This document shows, piece after piece, positions 1 through 10,908 of a stretch of 64,000 nt of DNA (the stretch's first letter is position 1; every line of letters starts with the position of its first letter). The notes beneath the pieces were generated by a model, which was not told where the DNA came from, searched no databases, and saw nothing but the letters and a program-made list of their open reading frames with translations. Source of the DNA: Lepidostoma basale (lineage: Eukaryota > Arthropoda > Insecta > Trichoptera > Lepidostomatidae); assembly GCA_022606425.2 (NCBI GenBank), contig JAHDVF020000178.1:992001-1056000 (forward strand), given 5' to 3'. The position numbers and the translations under genes are program-made.

Positions 1-40
1 GACATTTTTCGCCTTGCTAAGGCATTATCAAATGTTTGAC
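1..40 (-). ncRNA. Hammerhead-like relic, family H6, cut by window edge
   Basis: On the minus strand a hairpin GCCTT/AAGGC (positions 11-23) is followed by GAAA (7-10), AATG and TC at the edge. The core position reads TTGATAA (25-31) rather than CTGATGA. Relatives lie near 15,840, 39,470, 44,300 and 62,560. Probably a decayed hammerhead copy; activity is unlikely. Confidence 0.35.
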
Positions 41-765
41 GCAGGGCCGACCCCAAATGTCGGGAATTAATTTTTGACGAACTTAAGGCGTACACAGTGT
101 AGAATTATAATAAATAATAATTGTAACGAATGAAAAGTCTGTTTTCCAAAAGTTTTAGTGTATTTTAAGGGCATAACATGTTTTGCATAACAGGCATTAT
201 TAACTGATTTCCTTCCTTTTATCTTAAGTTAGCTGCTAAATGTTACTCTCATACACTCATCTTCCAAGCTACTTGTCAGCTTCACATTTACATCGTGTTT
301 ACAGTAAAAATATGGATAAAATAATTAATTTAAATATGGTTTTAAATAATTAAAGAGAGTTCTTGTCTAATAGTGTATCCATTCTGATGCAATTTTAATT
401 TGTATTTTTTATTAACCTTACACTTGTCTTCGTACAATTACAGAAAGGCAGTTGATAATGTAAGGAATGTGAATGTTTAAACTCTTTGGTTGCCGAAACC
501 CGATATATTGGCTTTTGCTACACCAGCGAGAAGTGTTGAATCCGATGAATCGAACCCATGATTAATAAAATAATCATATACGTTTTCGACAGAGTGTGAG
601 AGAGTGTGTCAGTGTTACATTTGTATATATTATTAATAAAAAATAATATAATAATATACTATAACTGTCATAAAACAGTGAGACAGTCTCAGTCCTTTTT
701 TATTTAACATTATTATGGATAAAATAATAGAATAGGTGTCTTCACTGGACCTAGGTTACAGAATG
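41..765. other. AT-rich non-coding stretch
   Basis: No gene recognised. A second H6 relic lies at about 125-205 (ATAACATGTTTTGCATAACAGGCATTATT), preceded by GTTTTAGTGTATTTTA like the flanks of other H6 copies. Confidence 0.4.
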
Positions 766-1490
766 GACAAAATTGTTATCAATATACATGACTCTGCAAT
801 ACTAGCAGAGAATGAAGATGACATTTAGAGAATGCTCTACAAATTCCACCTCACATCTAAAAATTTAACATGACGCTTTCTACTAGAAAAACGAAGTGCT
901 TAACGATATCAAAAGAGCCTCTGAGATGTAAACTGATCATCGATAACACATCTATTGAACAAGTCATGCGATTCACTTTCCTAGTCATAGAGATCGGTAG
1001 CTACAGTGACTTATATGACGAGGTGCGAGCACAAACCAACAAAGCGACAGTTGTGGCTGGCTGCTTGCGCGACACCATATTGAGTAACAAATACGTGCTA
1101 TCATCATGACGTATGAAATAGAGGTCAGAGCCGATACCAATAGAATTTAGAACCTTCTTAGAGTAGCAGAAATGCGAACCCTACGCTCCATCGCAAGCAA
1201 AACCATCAGAGATCGGATCAGAAATGAAACGATAAGGTCTGGCTGTGGTGTTGGCGACATAGTGAGATGGGGAAGAAGCAAAAGGCGCTTTTGGAAAGAC
1301 CACGTAGACCGCATGGAAAATATAAGATTTGCAAAAATTGTTAAAGATGAAAACCCAAGCAGCAAGAGATTACCAGGTAGGCCGCCGAAGAGATGGATAG
1401 ATGGCTGGACATCATCATCCCAGCATCAGCCTACCGTCACAAACAGGTCATACGACCTAAACTAAGAGGAAGAAGAATAAGAAGATCAAT
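766..1490 (+). mobile_element. LINE-B fragment: reverse transcriptase C-terminal part, broken
   Basis: Plus-strand translation shows the region after the RT active site (HDSAILAENEDD), then a stop, a frameshift into TLSTRKTKCLTISKEP, VRAQTNKATVVAGCLRD, a gap, then MRTLRSIASKTIRDRIRN, VGDIVRWGRSKRRFWKDHV and GRPPKRWIDGW. This order matches the thumb and C-terminal tail of insect non-LTR retrotransposon proteins. At least two frameshifts and several stops make it a dead 5'-truncated copy. An AAG-rich tail follows. Similar copies are at 14,015, 15,218, 31,195, 46,275 and 63,440. Confidence 0.75.
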
Positions 1491-1784
1491 AAAAAAAAAA
1501 ATTAAATTAAAAGATTTTATTAAATGCAATAGTTAATGGGAGCGACGTAAAATAAGAACAGTGGATAGCCAGCCACATAGAGCCTTATCTTGCCTTTAGA
1601 ATTACTTTATTTAAAATCGCGGCTATTTTGGCTTAATTATCCCAACGGCAAACAAAGGGATAGCTAACATACATAAGTTTTATTTTTATACTTATAACTA
1701 TGGAGTGCCGATCGAGGTTCAAAAACTCAAACATGGTAAAATAACGACGTATGCAAATTAGTTGTGAGTTTTGTTGAGTTATGG

Positions 1785-1874
1785 ATGCGAAAGGCACAAG
1801 ACAGGAATACGTGTAGAAGTATGGGGGAGGCCTATATTCAGCAATGGACGACAACGGCTGCTTAAGTAAGTAAG
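1785..1874 (+). mobile_element. LINE-G 3' end, 90-bp insertion with target duplication
   Basis: Translates as AQDRNTCRSMGEAYIQQWT, the extreme C-terminus of a LINE protein, ending in a GTAA-repeat tail. It is bracketed by an exact 15-bp direct repeat TTTGTTGAGTTATGG at 1770-1784 and 1875-1889, so both edges of the insertion are defined. Related fragments are at 4,335, 52,757, 56,500 and 58,868. Confidence 0.75.
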
Positions 1875-1889
1875 TTTGTTGAGTTATGG

Positions 1890-2870
1890 CAATGTAGTTT
1901 TTCCATTGAAAAACTAATCTAAAAACTTTCTTAGTAATTTCAATTGAATTACTTATCTTAAGTTATTTCATTACAATAAAGAGCGCTTATCGATTTGAAT
2001 AACCTATAAATACCTTCTTATTTGAACGCAAAATGCAAAACTTAAATGAAACTTACAGCGGAATGAATACATAAATTGAGCACGCTGCTAAACTTGGGTA
2101 AGCCCGTAAAGAAGCAGGATAGCAATAACTTTGAGGGCTTGACTTTGAATAACTTAACGAGATAAAGTTTCTTTCACTCGGATTATTCGAGTCGGCTTTA
2201 TGATTTGATTGGAATCAGTTTTTTGTCGGTTCTAGAAGGATTATCTCCGTAAGACTGTTCTGCAAACATAGTTTTTTTCTTTTCTCCGACATTATTGTTT
2301 TCTCTCCGAACGTTCTCTGAGCGCAGACAAGTTTATTTACGTCAATATTAAATTTCATTTTACTTTTCAGGAATCGCGTTGCAGAAGATAAAGTAAATAT
2401 TTTTTACTCTTCGAAATTTCCCTTGACGTTTTCCGAGCTCTGACATTCCCTTTTCTAGAGACGGGAATTTAGATTTCGAGATATTTAGGTAAAATTGTTG
2501 ACAGCGAAGGATGAAAATTGATTTTTAAGCACTTCAAAATGTGATGGCATCTATTTTTGGGTAAAGAAATTCATAAATTTTTTACATATTTTTTCAAATT
2601 AAATTTTTCAGAAATTCACAAGTTATACTTCTTTGGAGTCATTTCGAGTACATGGAAAATGTATTTTTCTACTGAATTCAATTGAAAAATATGTATGATA
2701 TATATGATTTGTAAATTACACAATTTACGCACATAGAAATAGTTTTCTTTTTGCCATTTTCCAATTTAAGTTATGTTCTCCAGGACGCGCTGTCTTGAGT
2801 CAGCTCTTTCTTGAGTCTACATTTATTGAGCGTTACTTAAATTTTATTTATTTATATATTTAATAAAGTT
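1890..2870. other. Unassigned AT-rich sequence
   Basis: No open frame of note, no repeat shared with the rest of the window and no RNA signature was recognised. Confidence 0.4.
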
Positions 2871-2879
2871 ATAGCCCTT

Positions 2880-3240
2880 AGAATCACGGATGTAAGCAAG
2901 CCCTCCCACCGCGACAAGGTTAAATATCGTAAGGGAGAACCATCATTCAAAAACAACTGCGCTTGGCTGGTCACATCATCAGAATGCCTGAGACAAGATT
3001 CCCAAAGAAAATTATTTGCTTTCAGCTATCTCAAGGGAAACGTTCACATGGTGGTCACACAACAGTCACAACGCAGTCACAAGAGGAGGAGGAGGAGAAA
3101 GGAGAGACCATCGGGAGACGGAGACGGCTACACTATCAGCACCTTCTCTTGCCCCAGATGTCCCAGGATTGAGCTCTTCAGCCACAAGCACAACCGTAAA
3201 GGACAGTCATGCTCGGACATAAGGAATAGCCGGTAATGAT
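2880..3240 (+). mobile_element. LINE-F C-terminal fragment with zinc-knuckle-like end
   Basis: Translates as LRLAGHIIRMPETRFPKK then, after a GA-rich slippage region near 3080-3100, FSCPRCPRIELFSHKHNRK in another frame. RWAGH(V/I)xRM followed by a Cys/His motif is a known layout of some LINE protein C-termini. The GAGGAGGAGG run probably caused the frameshift. Family assignment is uncertain. Confidence 0.55.
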
Positions 3241-3475
3241 ATTTCATTTTAAAAATTATAAAGTATTGTATGGGCACTAAAAGTGATTTATCCAGGATCA
3301 AAAATTACTTTAATACGAATATTTAAAATTATAATAAATAATTTGGTTTGAATCCACTAGACGACTATTTGATGGCTATTTCACGCAACTCATAACACTA
3401 TATGCAAAAAAACATTTTTTCGTATTATTTCATGGATGAAATTTATTAACGAGTTTTATTTTATTATTCAGACAA

Positions 3476-3845
3476 TATGCAATATGCTGATATGAGAAAG
3501 GAATGTAGAGCGGAAGAAGGTATTATGAACTAAATTATGAAAGGATTGCTGCTTTGGTTCTGACATATGGAGCGCATGGATGGAGAAAGAATGGTTAAGA
3601 AAGTATACGTTAATGATGCAAATGGAGTACGGAGTTGAAGCAGACCGAGGAAAACATGGCATGATCAAATTATTCAAATTTTAAAGGTTGGTCATGTTAG
3701 AATTCGGAAGAATCGACGTGCATGTATGACTCGCTGTATAAATATGGAGGAAGCTAGAGAGGTGTGTCAAGATAGGTTAGTGTGGTGGTTCATTCTCTCT
3801 GCCTACCCCTGCGGAGAAATGTCATGATGGTTTGTTTGTTTGTTT
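3476..3845 (+). mobile_element. LINE-A fragment, TTTG-tail subfamily
   Basis: Degenerate match to the LINE-A C-terminus: MERMDGERMVKKVYVNDANG, a stop, RPRKTWHDQI, NRRACMTRCINMEEAREVCQ and SAYPCGEM. It ends in GTTTG repeats rather than the usual GTTAG repeats, like the copies at 10,626 and 60,284. Several stops; inactive. Confidence 0.75.
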
Positions 3846-4334
3846 TGTTTGTATCAGACAATAATTAGTAAGGAAGAAACAAGGTTAATTGTCAGGAATA
3901 ATAGGTCCATTGTGGGATAAGCAAGTAATAGAATATTCAATACGTTCGTTAAAACAACGAACGAGTAGACAGTTATGATACCCTTTCCGGGATCCGCCAT
4001 TGACGGAACCACAACAATACCATCTTGATTAACAATACAAATTGAACGACGCGACCCGAGATGGTAGACCTCGATCCGCGCGGCAATTAGGAGAAGTGCA
4101 GTAATGAAAATAGCTTATCAGGGCGGTGCTTTGATCCACCGCATCCGCCCCCGCTCTCACCCCCGTCCACCCTTCACCCCGCTTATGGGGAATTTGATCA
4201 TCAAATCCAATCGCCGCCCAAAGTGGATCACGTCGCGGCAACTACGTCAAGGTTTATGGAAAAAATGTATTGTTTTCTTGCTTGATCAAAATACTATGCC
4301 CGTATGAAATAAGATACACTTTTATTTCTTCTTC
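3846..4334. other. Unassigned sequence
   Basis: Moderately GC-rich around 4030-4230. Frames are open on both strands but resemble no family I recognise; they look like chance openings. Confidence 0.3.
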
Positions 4335-4470
4335 TTCTTTAACAGCCGTTGTCGTCCACTGCTGGACATAGGCCTCCCCCATACTTTTCCATGTATGACA
4401 TGTCGTACGGGGGGTGGTTGGCATTACAACGCCATGCTTGCCAAACGGGTTGGCGAGGTTTCCTTCCACG
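4335..4470 (-). mobile_element. LINE-G 3' end fragment
   Basis: Minus-strand translation contains TWKSMGEAYVQQWTTTAVKE followed by a Glu run from an AAG-repeat tail, the same C-terminal motif as at 1785-1874. The 5' limit is uncertain because the open frame upstream is not recognisable. Confidence 0.5.
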
Positions 4471-4860
4471 TTAGCCTATGCATTAATATTATCCACCGAG
4501 GTTATTCACACTCGATCTCTCACATTTCGCATAGTTTCCAGGGGAGATTAAAGTCGAGGAGGTGTGGATAAGTTTTTGGGATCAGATCAATCCTCCAGCG
4601 TAGGATATAGCAATAGGATCCCCCTTACTCCCCCTTTTATTTCTATACCATTATATTTCATTTAGTCACTATATCACAAAATAAATAATGCAACCTCAAA
4701 AAGTTCATCTGTGGGTTTTTTAAGCATTAGAACATTTAATTCTTTCATATGATATAAAAAAAATCCTTCACCTATATTTTCATTGTTAGTATATTTATTA
4801 TAAACTGTTAAATTAAAAAAACTTTGTTTTATGTAACTATCACAATCGTATTTTTATTTT

Positions 4861-4907
4861 ACGCGAGAGCTGTTTCGTCAACCTATGTTTACATCATCAG
4901 GTGTTAC
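4861..4907 (-). ncRNA. Hammerhead-like motif H2, antisense partner
   Basis: Minus-strand copy of the 4923-4966 motif. It keeps CTGATGA, GACGAAAC and the TC dinucleotide, but helix II has one change (GTAAAC against GTTGAC) and helix III reads CAGCTC, so the palindrome is broken. Confidence 0.4.
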
Positions 4908-4922
4908 AATTTTTTTTTTGTA

Positions 4923-4966
4923 ACACCTGATGATGTCAACATAGGTTGACGAAACAGCTGTCGCGT
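4923..4966 (+). ncRNA. Hammerhead-like motif H2, best copy
   Basis: Core CTGATGA (4927-4933), one extra T, a perfect 6-bp helix II GTCAAC/GTTGAC with loop ATAG, GAAA (4951-4954), palindromic helix III CAGCTG, cleavage position TC (4961-4962). Helix I arms ACAC and GCGT pair at three of four positions. The layout fits minimal type I hammerheads with a dimer-forming helix III. The extra T before helix II departs from the canonical core, so activity is unproven. Confidence 0.5.
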
Positions 4967-5190
4967 AAAATAAAAATACACAAAACAAAGTTTTTTTTTA
5001 ATTTAACAGTTTGTAATGTTAAAGTATCACAGTGTTTCGGCCATAACAACGGAGTATTTTAATTATTATTTTTTGTGAATTGCATATTTTTCCGAAACTT
5101 TGAAAATAAAAATGTGACTAATATATGACAATTAATACTTTTACATATAATAAGTGAATGCTGAGCGAATATTTTAAACGCAAACAATGT

Positions 5191-5494
5191 AATGAACGGT
5201 TCATTTAGATGGTTTGGACATAATTAAAGGGAAAAGTTATTGAAGAAAGTATAGATTAAAATGATTGTAAATGGAACTAAAAAATGAGGAACATTGAGGA
5301 AAATGCAACAAGATCAATTATATCAATTATTGAATGCCGGCCACCTGAGGAGTCGGAGAAATCGATGTGCGCGCGTGACACGATGTATGAATGTTGAAGA
5401 AGCGAGAAAAGTATGTCAAGTAAGAAAAGTGTGGCAGTGCATTATTTCTGCCTACCCCTTCGTCAAGATGACGTGATGGTCAGTTAATAGTTAG
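5191..5494 (+). mobile_element. LINE-A fragment
   Basis: Contains FRWFGH, RCMNVEEARKVCQVRKVWQ and SAYPFVKM with TGATGG and TTAG-type tail. 5'-truncated and degenerate, with at least one stop and frame change. Confidence 0.7.
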
Positions 5495-5654
5495 ATTAAC
5501 AATGTAAATCTTCTTTTTTAATAGTCTCGTCTCAGGTCCACCCGACTAGGAGATCACTGTATGAATGCTCTCTCACCATTGTGATTTTCTGGGAAGCGTT
5601 ACTGGAGTGGTTTCCCGTTGCCTTCTCCTAACAAAGTGATTGGTGTAAGTAAAT

Positions 5655-5797
5655 AAAGGAAACCTTAGGAGTCGGAAAAATAGTTGGGCGCGTATTCATG
5701 TTGAAGAGGCGAAAGATGTATGACATGAAATAACAGTTTGGGTATCCTAATTTCGAAGCGGCATGATGGTTATTCAGTTAGTAAGTTAGATATAGAA
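5655..5797 (+). mobile_element. LINE-A 3' end fragment, heavily decayed
   Basis: Only the last part of the LINE-A tail is visible: RSRK-like start, FMLKRRKMYD, then GCGGCATGATGG and a TTAG/GTAA tail. It lies just before the LINE-D fragment. Confidence 0.55.
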
Positions 5798-5810
5798 TAT
5801 AGAACAAGTC

Positions 5811-6084
5811 GCTAGACGCAAATGGCATTGGATCGGTCGCACTCTTGAGACGGAACCCAGCCTGCATCGCTCAGGGCGCACTAGACTGGTCCCCTATGGG
5901 GGAAAGAGAAAGCGAGGCAGACCTAGAACCACCCAAAGAAGAGCCCTGCAGGACAAGATTAAGGCAGCAGGCCTCACTTGGGATGATGTTAGGCATCAGA
6001 CATGCGATAGAGTCGGATGGAGAAGATTCCTTGAGGCCCTATGCACCACGGAGGTGTGGCAGGACAAAAAGAAGAAGAAGTTAG
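5811..6084 (+). mobile_element. LINE-D C-terminal fragment, open but without start codon
   Basis: One frame is open across the whole segment: RRKWHWIGRTLETEPSLHR, then GGKRKRGRPRTTQRRALQDK, AAGLTWDDVRHQTCDRVGWR and RFLEALCTTEVWQDKKKKK. The order WxWIGxTLR, KRKRGRPRTTxRR, TWxxV, DRxxWR and final W is typical of a LINE ORF2 C-terminus, and an AAG tail follows. A short relative of its first third is at 32,185-32,245. It is unusually well preserved for this window. Confidence 0.75.
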
Positions 6085-6639
6085 ATATAATAATGTCATT
6101 CTGTTACATTGTCATATGCTGGAGATAGTTGGATAAATATTTATAAAGTATTAGTATTTATAACTCCGTATATTTTAAGTAATAAAATATGAGCTGTTTA
6201 AAGCCGTGGCGAGGTACGTTGCAAGTTGGTTTACGGAGGAATTTAATACGGTGGTAGTTCCGTTCAGGTCGGAGGACGGATGGAGTAAAATAAAATGGGT
6301 TTTCCGGGCGCCACGCCGAGCTTGCTACGTCAAACGAGATTGCTAACCATTATGGAAAGAGGATTCATACTATATCAACAATACTTAGAAGGCTCGTGAC
6401 AAATGAAACAGATTTTTATTTAAGATAAATTTTTTTTTTAGAATTTCATCTTAACTGTTTAACCCATAGACCGCTAAGTAAACGTTACTCTATCTGTCAA
6501 CGCTACGCGACACATACTTCGTCGACGTATTTTGAATAAAATGTCACTTTAAAAACGATATTTTCTTATAAACTAGTTAATTATAGCAATAATTGACTAA
6601 ATATAATAACCGAGCCATAGAGGGCTCCCTTCGCTTACC
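6085..6639. other. Unassigned sequence
   Basis: A somewhat GC-richer block at 6200-6340 (GCCGTGGCGAGGTACGTTGC) matches nothing else I recognise here. No convincing open frame. Confidence 0.3.
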
Positions 6640-6725
6640 CGAAGCTGTTATAGGCGCAGCGGCGCCTTTCGTCAGCTTAACTCGTGCACTCCCTAGGCCC
6701 GTTCCCCGTCCATGCGGGACTTACG
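6640..6725 (+). repeat. Interspersed repeat R4, uninterrupted copy
   Basis: ACCCGAAGCTGTTATAGGCG, then CAGCGGCGCCTTTCGTCA through GTCCATGCGGGACTTACG. The same sequence occurs at 52,187-52,665, where it is split by a MITE, so this copy shows the empty site. Class unknown. Confidence 0.55.
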
Positions 6726-6995
6726 TTAAAAAAAAAAGTATATTTGCAACCAAGGGGTTCCCAGACCACATTAAAGTTACGGTACTCTCCCTCGATGTCC
6801 CGCCGTACACACATAGCAATACAACGTCAAAAAAAAATACACAATTGATACAAAAATAACATATGCTAGAGAAAGATTAAAAAAATAAATAATGCACAGC
6901 AGGAGGCACAGGAGGGAGAGAGGAGATAAAATGCAGGATGGGGGAATAAAGGAAATTTATTAAATATGTAATTTAATTAAAAATTAATTAAAAAT

Positions 6996-7290
6996 GAAGC
7001 ATTAAACTGGCAAAAGAAGAATGAAAGTAAAACAAATGCAGTACAAATGAGATCTCTAAGACGAATGTGTGGTAAATCTGTATATGATAGAGTGTCAAAT
7101 GCAAGTATAAGAACTGAATGCGGTGTGAATGAAAGTGTTGGAACAAGTCACATGGAAAGAATGAGTGAAGAAAGTATATGTAAACGGCGTGAACGGAGCT
7201 AGAAATGGAGGAAGGCCGAGAAAAACGTGGCACGATCAAATCAATCAAAGATTAAATGTCGGTCACGTGAGGAGTCGCGCAAATATGCGT
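6996..7290 (+). mobile_element. LINE-A fragment with internal deletions
   Basis: WQKKNES, MRSLRRMCGKSVYDRVSNAS, HMERMSEE, NGVNGARNGGRPRKTWHDQI are visible in shifting frames. The segment between GVNESV and HMERM is shortened, and the 3' end stops before the terminal tail. Confidence 0.7.
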
Positions 7291-7696
7291 AGTAATTGAA
7301 TAATATAATGTAGTTCTTACTTCGCCCTAAAGACGGCATCCGTGGTACATGACATGTGCACAACGAACAGTTTTTTCTCTTTTGCTTTATTTTATGTTTA
7401 AACCACTTTGCACCTTTGTGATAACCAGCCTTCAATTATGTAGAGAGGTTCTATTTTAAGCTGTCGTATTCATCCCACGTACCGTTACAAAATAGATCAA
7501 CGTTTACTATCAAAATTCGTAGTGCATACCACTTAATGCGCCTCTGTACCAATTATTTTACGTTGGGTCAATCATTTGATTGCTTACTTTGTGAGAGACA
7601 AAGCGCAAATTTATTCATCACTGTACAAATTTAATATGCATTAAACCTTTATTTATGTATTCGTGGTTACAAATAATAAATATCATCATTTGATTT

Positions 7697-8058
7697 ATCT
7701 GTATATGATAGAGTGACAAATGCAAATATAAGAAGTGAATGTGGTACGAATGAAAGTGTTATGAACAAAATTAGGAAAGGGTCATTAAGTTGGTTAGGAC
7801 ACATGGAAAGAATGAGTGAAGACATATTGGTAAAAAAGGTATGTGTAAACGGCGTGAACGGACCTAGAAATAAAGGAAGGCCGAGGAAAACGTGGCACGA
7901 TCAAATCAATCAAATATTAAATGTCGGTCACGTGAGGAGTCGGAGAGTGCATGACAAGATGTATGAATGAAGAGGAAGCGAAAGAAGTATGTCAGGACAG
8001 AACAGTGTGGCGTTCCATTCTTTCTGCCTACCCCTCCGGGGAAACGGCGCGATGGTAA
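7697..8058 (+). mobile_element. LINE-A fragment reaching the 3' end
   Basis: Continuous frame from VYDRVTNANIRSECGTNESV through RKGSLSWLGHMERMSEDILV and RNKGRPRKTWHDQINQILN; a frameshift near 7950 precedes EEAKEVCQDRTVWRSILSAY and PSGETAR. No complete tail repeat is retained. Confidence 0.75.
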
Positions 8059-9005
8059 GTTTTTAAACGTAAACGTTGAAAGTACTAAACTATATTACCA
8101 TAAATCTTAAATATGGAAAAAAGGAGCGGCGAAAGAATTATTCCACATTTACGGAAAAAAATATTCTCTTAAAATTTTTTACAGACCCAGAAAAAGGGAA
8201 ATATTATACAATCTGATTTTTTTGACAATTTCATCTTTACTTGACAAGTTTATAAAATTATCGCACGAAATATCGAGTGCATGCCAAAAAAAAAGCTTTG
8301 ATATGCCAACACCTATTGGATATCATAAAATATATTCGAGTGGAAATACATAAAATTTGCTGTATAAAGTTTAGTGCCAGTCCTTGATTGGAAGTTGAGC
8401 TTCAAAGCGGATCAAACTTTATCCCCAATTTCCCAAACCTTCACACAAATTTCCATTCATGACCTGATGTAATCTGGAAACAAAGTTGCCCACGATCTGG
8501 CAATTGAAGCCGGCGGAGAAAATTCAACGGAATTAATCCAATATCTAGCATTCTGTTATGAAAATTGTTATTAAATGAGTATTTTCGGTAAGCTTTTTAG
8601 ATCTGAAACGGAACTGACACTTAAAGACATTTTATTAGCATTAAAATTGGATTTTGACATAAAACGAAATTCGTGAAGGCGAAATTTTGCACAGCGAAAT
8701 CATATGAAAGATACTCGTATGTACCAGGGGTATTTTGGTTTGGACTTTACTGATTGCACATTGTTTTAAACACATATTTTTAAGATTCACAGCTTTGCGA
8801 GGGTGATCCCAGAAGTTATTGAATAACTGACGACAAACAGTCAGTTATGCAATAACTTATATAATTAAGTTAAACGATAAAGATATAACATCGTCAAAAC
8901 ATGTAGAGAAAAATAGACTTAAATGTATGAAAATTTATGTTTTAACTAAAATAAATATATTTAACTTTTTATCACGAGTTTTAGCTAATTCAAGAAGGAA
9001 TCAAC
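8059..9005. other. Unassigned AT-rich sequence
   Basis: No open frame, RNA signature or shared repeat was recognised. Confidence 0.4.
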
Positions 9006-9240
9006 TATATTGTTAACGATGTAAATGGAAGCAGAAATAGACCGAGGAAAACGTGGCACGATCAAATAAATCAAATATTGAATGTCGGCCATGTGAGGAG
9101 TCAGAGAAATCGTGCATGCTTGACACGATGTATGAATGTTGAGGAAGCAAGAGAAATATGTCAGGAAAGAAAAGTGTGGCAGTCTATTCTTTCTGCCTAC
9201 CCCTTCGGGGAGACGGCGTAATGGTTAGTGAGTTAGTTAA
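9006..9240 (+). mobile_element. LINE-A 3' fragment
   Basis: NDVNGSRNRPRKTWHDQINQ, NVGHVRSQRN, CMNVEEAREICQERKVWQ and SAYPFGETA, ending in GTTAGTGAGTTAG. The NDVNG/EICQERKVWQ wording groups it with the copies at 25,679, 30,431 and 47,585. Confidence 0.75.
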
Positions 9241-9944
9241 ATTTTTTCTTTTGTTGCGGTATTTAGAGAGGAAATAATGTTATCAAATAAATTCGATTGA
9301 ATAGAAAATGTTTCACGTAAACGTATACGTATGTGAGCATATTTTCTCTCACATGCGTATTGTGCAATCAACATGTAACATTGTAGGAATGAGTGGAGAA
9401 AATTTGATCCAAGTTCGCACGTACTTCCTACCCCAGTTATGTCGTCTAGCCTTTATAGATGGAGGTCTGCCTATACATATAAAGTGTAGGGGAGGATTCG
9501 ATCTTAAATTTGATTTAACTTTTGCAATTTTAACTCCTCCCTGGGAGTCGCGGTACCTGAGAACTGCGCCTAGCAAATTTGAATTGGAGATGAATAAGTG
9601 AGGTAAGATATAAACCTGCGTTCGATAAGTAACTTTTGATTGAATTTGTCAACACGTGTTTCAACTGATGTGGGGACAATTATGTCTATAATGTTTTCTG
9701 CAAAATCTTCATATTTACGTCAACTCAGTACTGTAGTTCACTTTTTTTTTTTTTACATAATTCTTACAGAGCATACATTATCGAGAAAAAATGATGAGTT
9801 ATATGGATTATTTTAAATAAAATGCAAGTCGTGATAAATAAATACTTTGCTATTTCTACATATTTCAAAAAATTATTTATATCAATGTTGTTATTTGAAA
9901 TTTCATGGTACAAGTTCATTGTAAATAATTAAAATAAAAAAATC
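9241..9944. other. Unassigned sequence with overlapping open frames
   Basis: Frames are open on both strands at 9308-9601 (97 codons plus, 75 minus). No motif or family was recognised, and openness on both strands argues for chance. Confidence 0.25.
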
Positions 9945-10491
9945 TTAACTAACTAACTAACCATCACGCCGTCTCCCCGGAGGGGTAGGCAGAAAGAATG
10001 GAACGCCACACTGTTCTGTCTTGACATACTTCTCTCGCTTCCTCTACATTCATACATCTTGTCATGCACGCACGTCGATTTCTCCGACTCCTCCCGTGTC
10101 CGACATTCAATATTTGATTGATTTGATCGTGCCACGTTTTCCTCGGCCTTCCTCTATTTCTAGCTCCGTTCACGCCGTTTACATATACCTTCTTTACCAT
10201 TCTGTCTTCACTCATTCTTTCCATGTGTCCAAACCATCTTAATGACCCTTTCCTTATTTTGTTCATAACAATTTCATTCGCACCACATTCACTTCTTATA
10301 CTTGCATTTGTCACTCTATCAAATACAGATTTGGCACACATTCGTCTGAGAGATCTCATTTCTACTGCATTTATTCTACTTTCATCCTTCTTTTGCCAGT
10401 TCCATGCTTCACTTCCATACATAAGGGTCGGCACAAGAACACCATTGTGCACTGCCATCTTGGCTTTTTTGGATAGGCTTTTGTTTGCGAT
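9945..10491 (-). mobile_element. LINE-A, longest uninterrupted C-terminal frame
   Basis: The frame is unbroken from ANKSLSKKAKMAVHNGVL to SAYPSGETA (stop at about 9964). Landmarks in order: PTLMYGSEAWNWQKKDESR, RSLRRMCAKSVFDR, IRSECGANEIVMNKIRKG, SLRWFGHMERM, RNRGRPRKTWHDQINQI, RACMTRCMNVEEAREVC and DRTVWRSIL. This is the C-terminus of a LINE ORF2 after the RT fingers and palm. AACT repeats at 9945-9960 are the 3' tail read in reverse. The 5' side is truncated, so it cannot make reverse transcriptase. It is the best reference copy of LINE-A here. Confidence 0.85.
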
Positions 10492-10625
10492 GTAAAAAAA
10501 AAATCTTAAAAGTATGTATTTAGTTAATTCCACTTAGATTTTGGGTTCGACCGATTTGGTTAGAAAAAATAATAGACTAACAACAAGAAATGAATGTTGT
10601 TAATTGAAATCTCGGAGTAGAAATT

Positions 10626-10795
10626 TTAAGGGTTGGTCATGTCAGAAGCCGGAAGAATCGACGTGCGTGTATGACTCGCTGTATGAATGTGGAGGAATCT
10701 AGAGAGGTATGTCAGGATAGAGTAGTGTGGCGGTCCTTTCTCTCTGCCTACCCCTGCGGAGAAACGGCGTGATGGTTTGTTGTTGTTGTTAGTAG
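10626..10795 (+). mobile_element. LINE-A 3' end, alternative tail
   Basis: GHVRSRKNRRACMTRCMNVE, then REVCQDRVVWRSFLSAYPCG, ending TGATGG and GTT repeats. It belongs with the copies at 3476 and 60,284, which have TTTG rather than TTAG tails. Confidence 0.75.
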
Positions 10796-10845
10796 AAATT
10801 CATTGTAAATAATGAAAAAATATACATAAAAAAAAAAAAAATCCA

Positions 10846-10908
10846 TTTAGGTTTATGACCAGAAGATGGCATCGACCGGCCATTATCGGATTTAGCCATA
10901 AACCTAAA
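10846..10908. repeat. Short inverted repeat with hammerhead-like interior
   Basis: TTTAGGTTTATG (10846-10857) pairs exactly with CATAAACCTAAA (10897-10908). The interior begins ACCAGAAGATGGC like the H5 variants at 27,649 and 57,384 but lacks GAAAC. Probably a degenerate relative. Confidence 0.5.

Larger units (their letters stand above)
4790..5025. repeat. Foldback element with paired H2 hammerhead-like motifs
   Basis: Two arms of about 105 bp (4799-4907 and 4919-5017) are near-perfect inverted copies around a T-rich spacer. Each arm carries an H2 motif. The right end runs on into a segment with TATCACAGTGTTTCGGCC near 5030 that also follows the H2 relic at 16,289. No coding capacity. Confidence 0.8.

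Noticed and set aside
9308..9601. 97-codon frame as an exon
   Set aside because: The opposite strand is open over the same bases and neither product resembles a known family.
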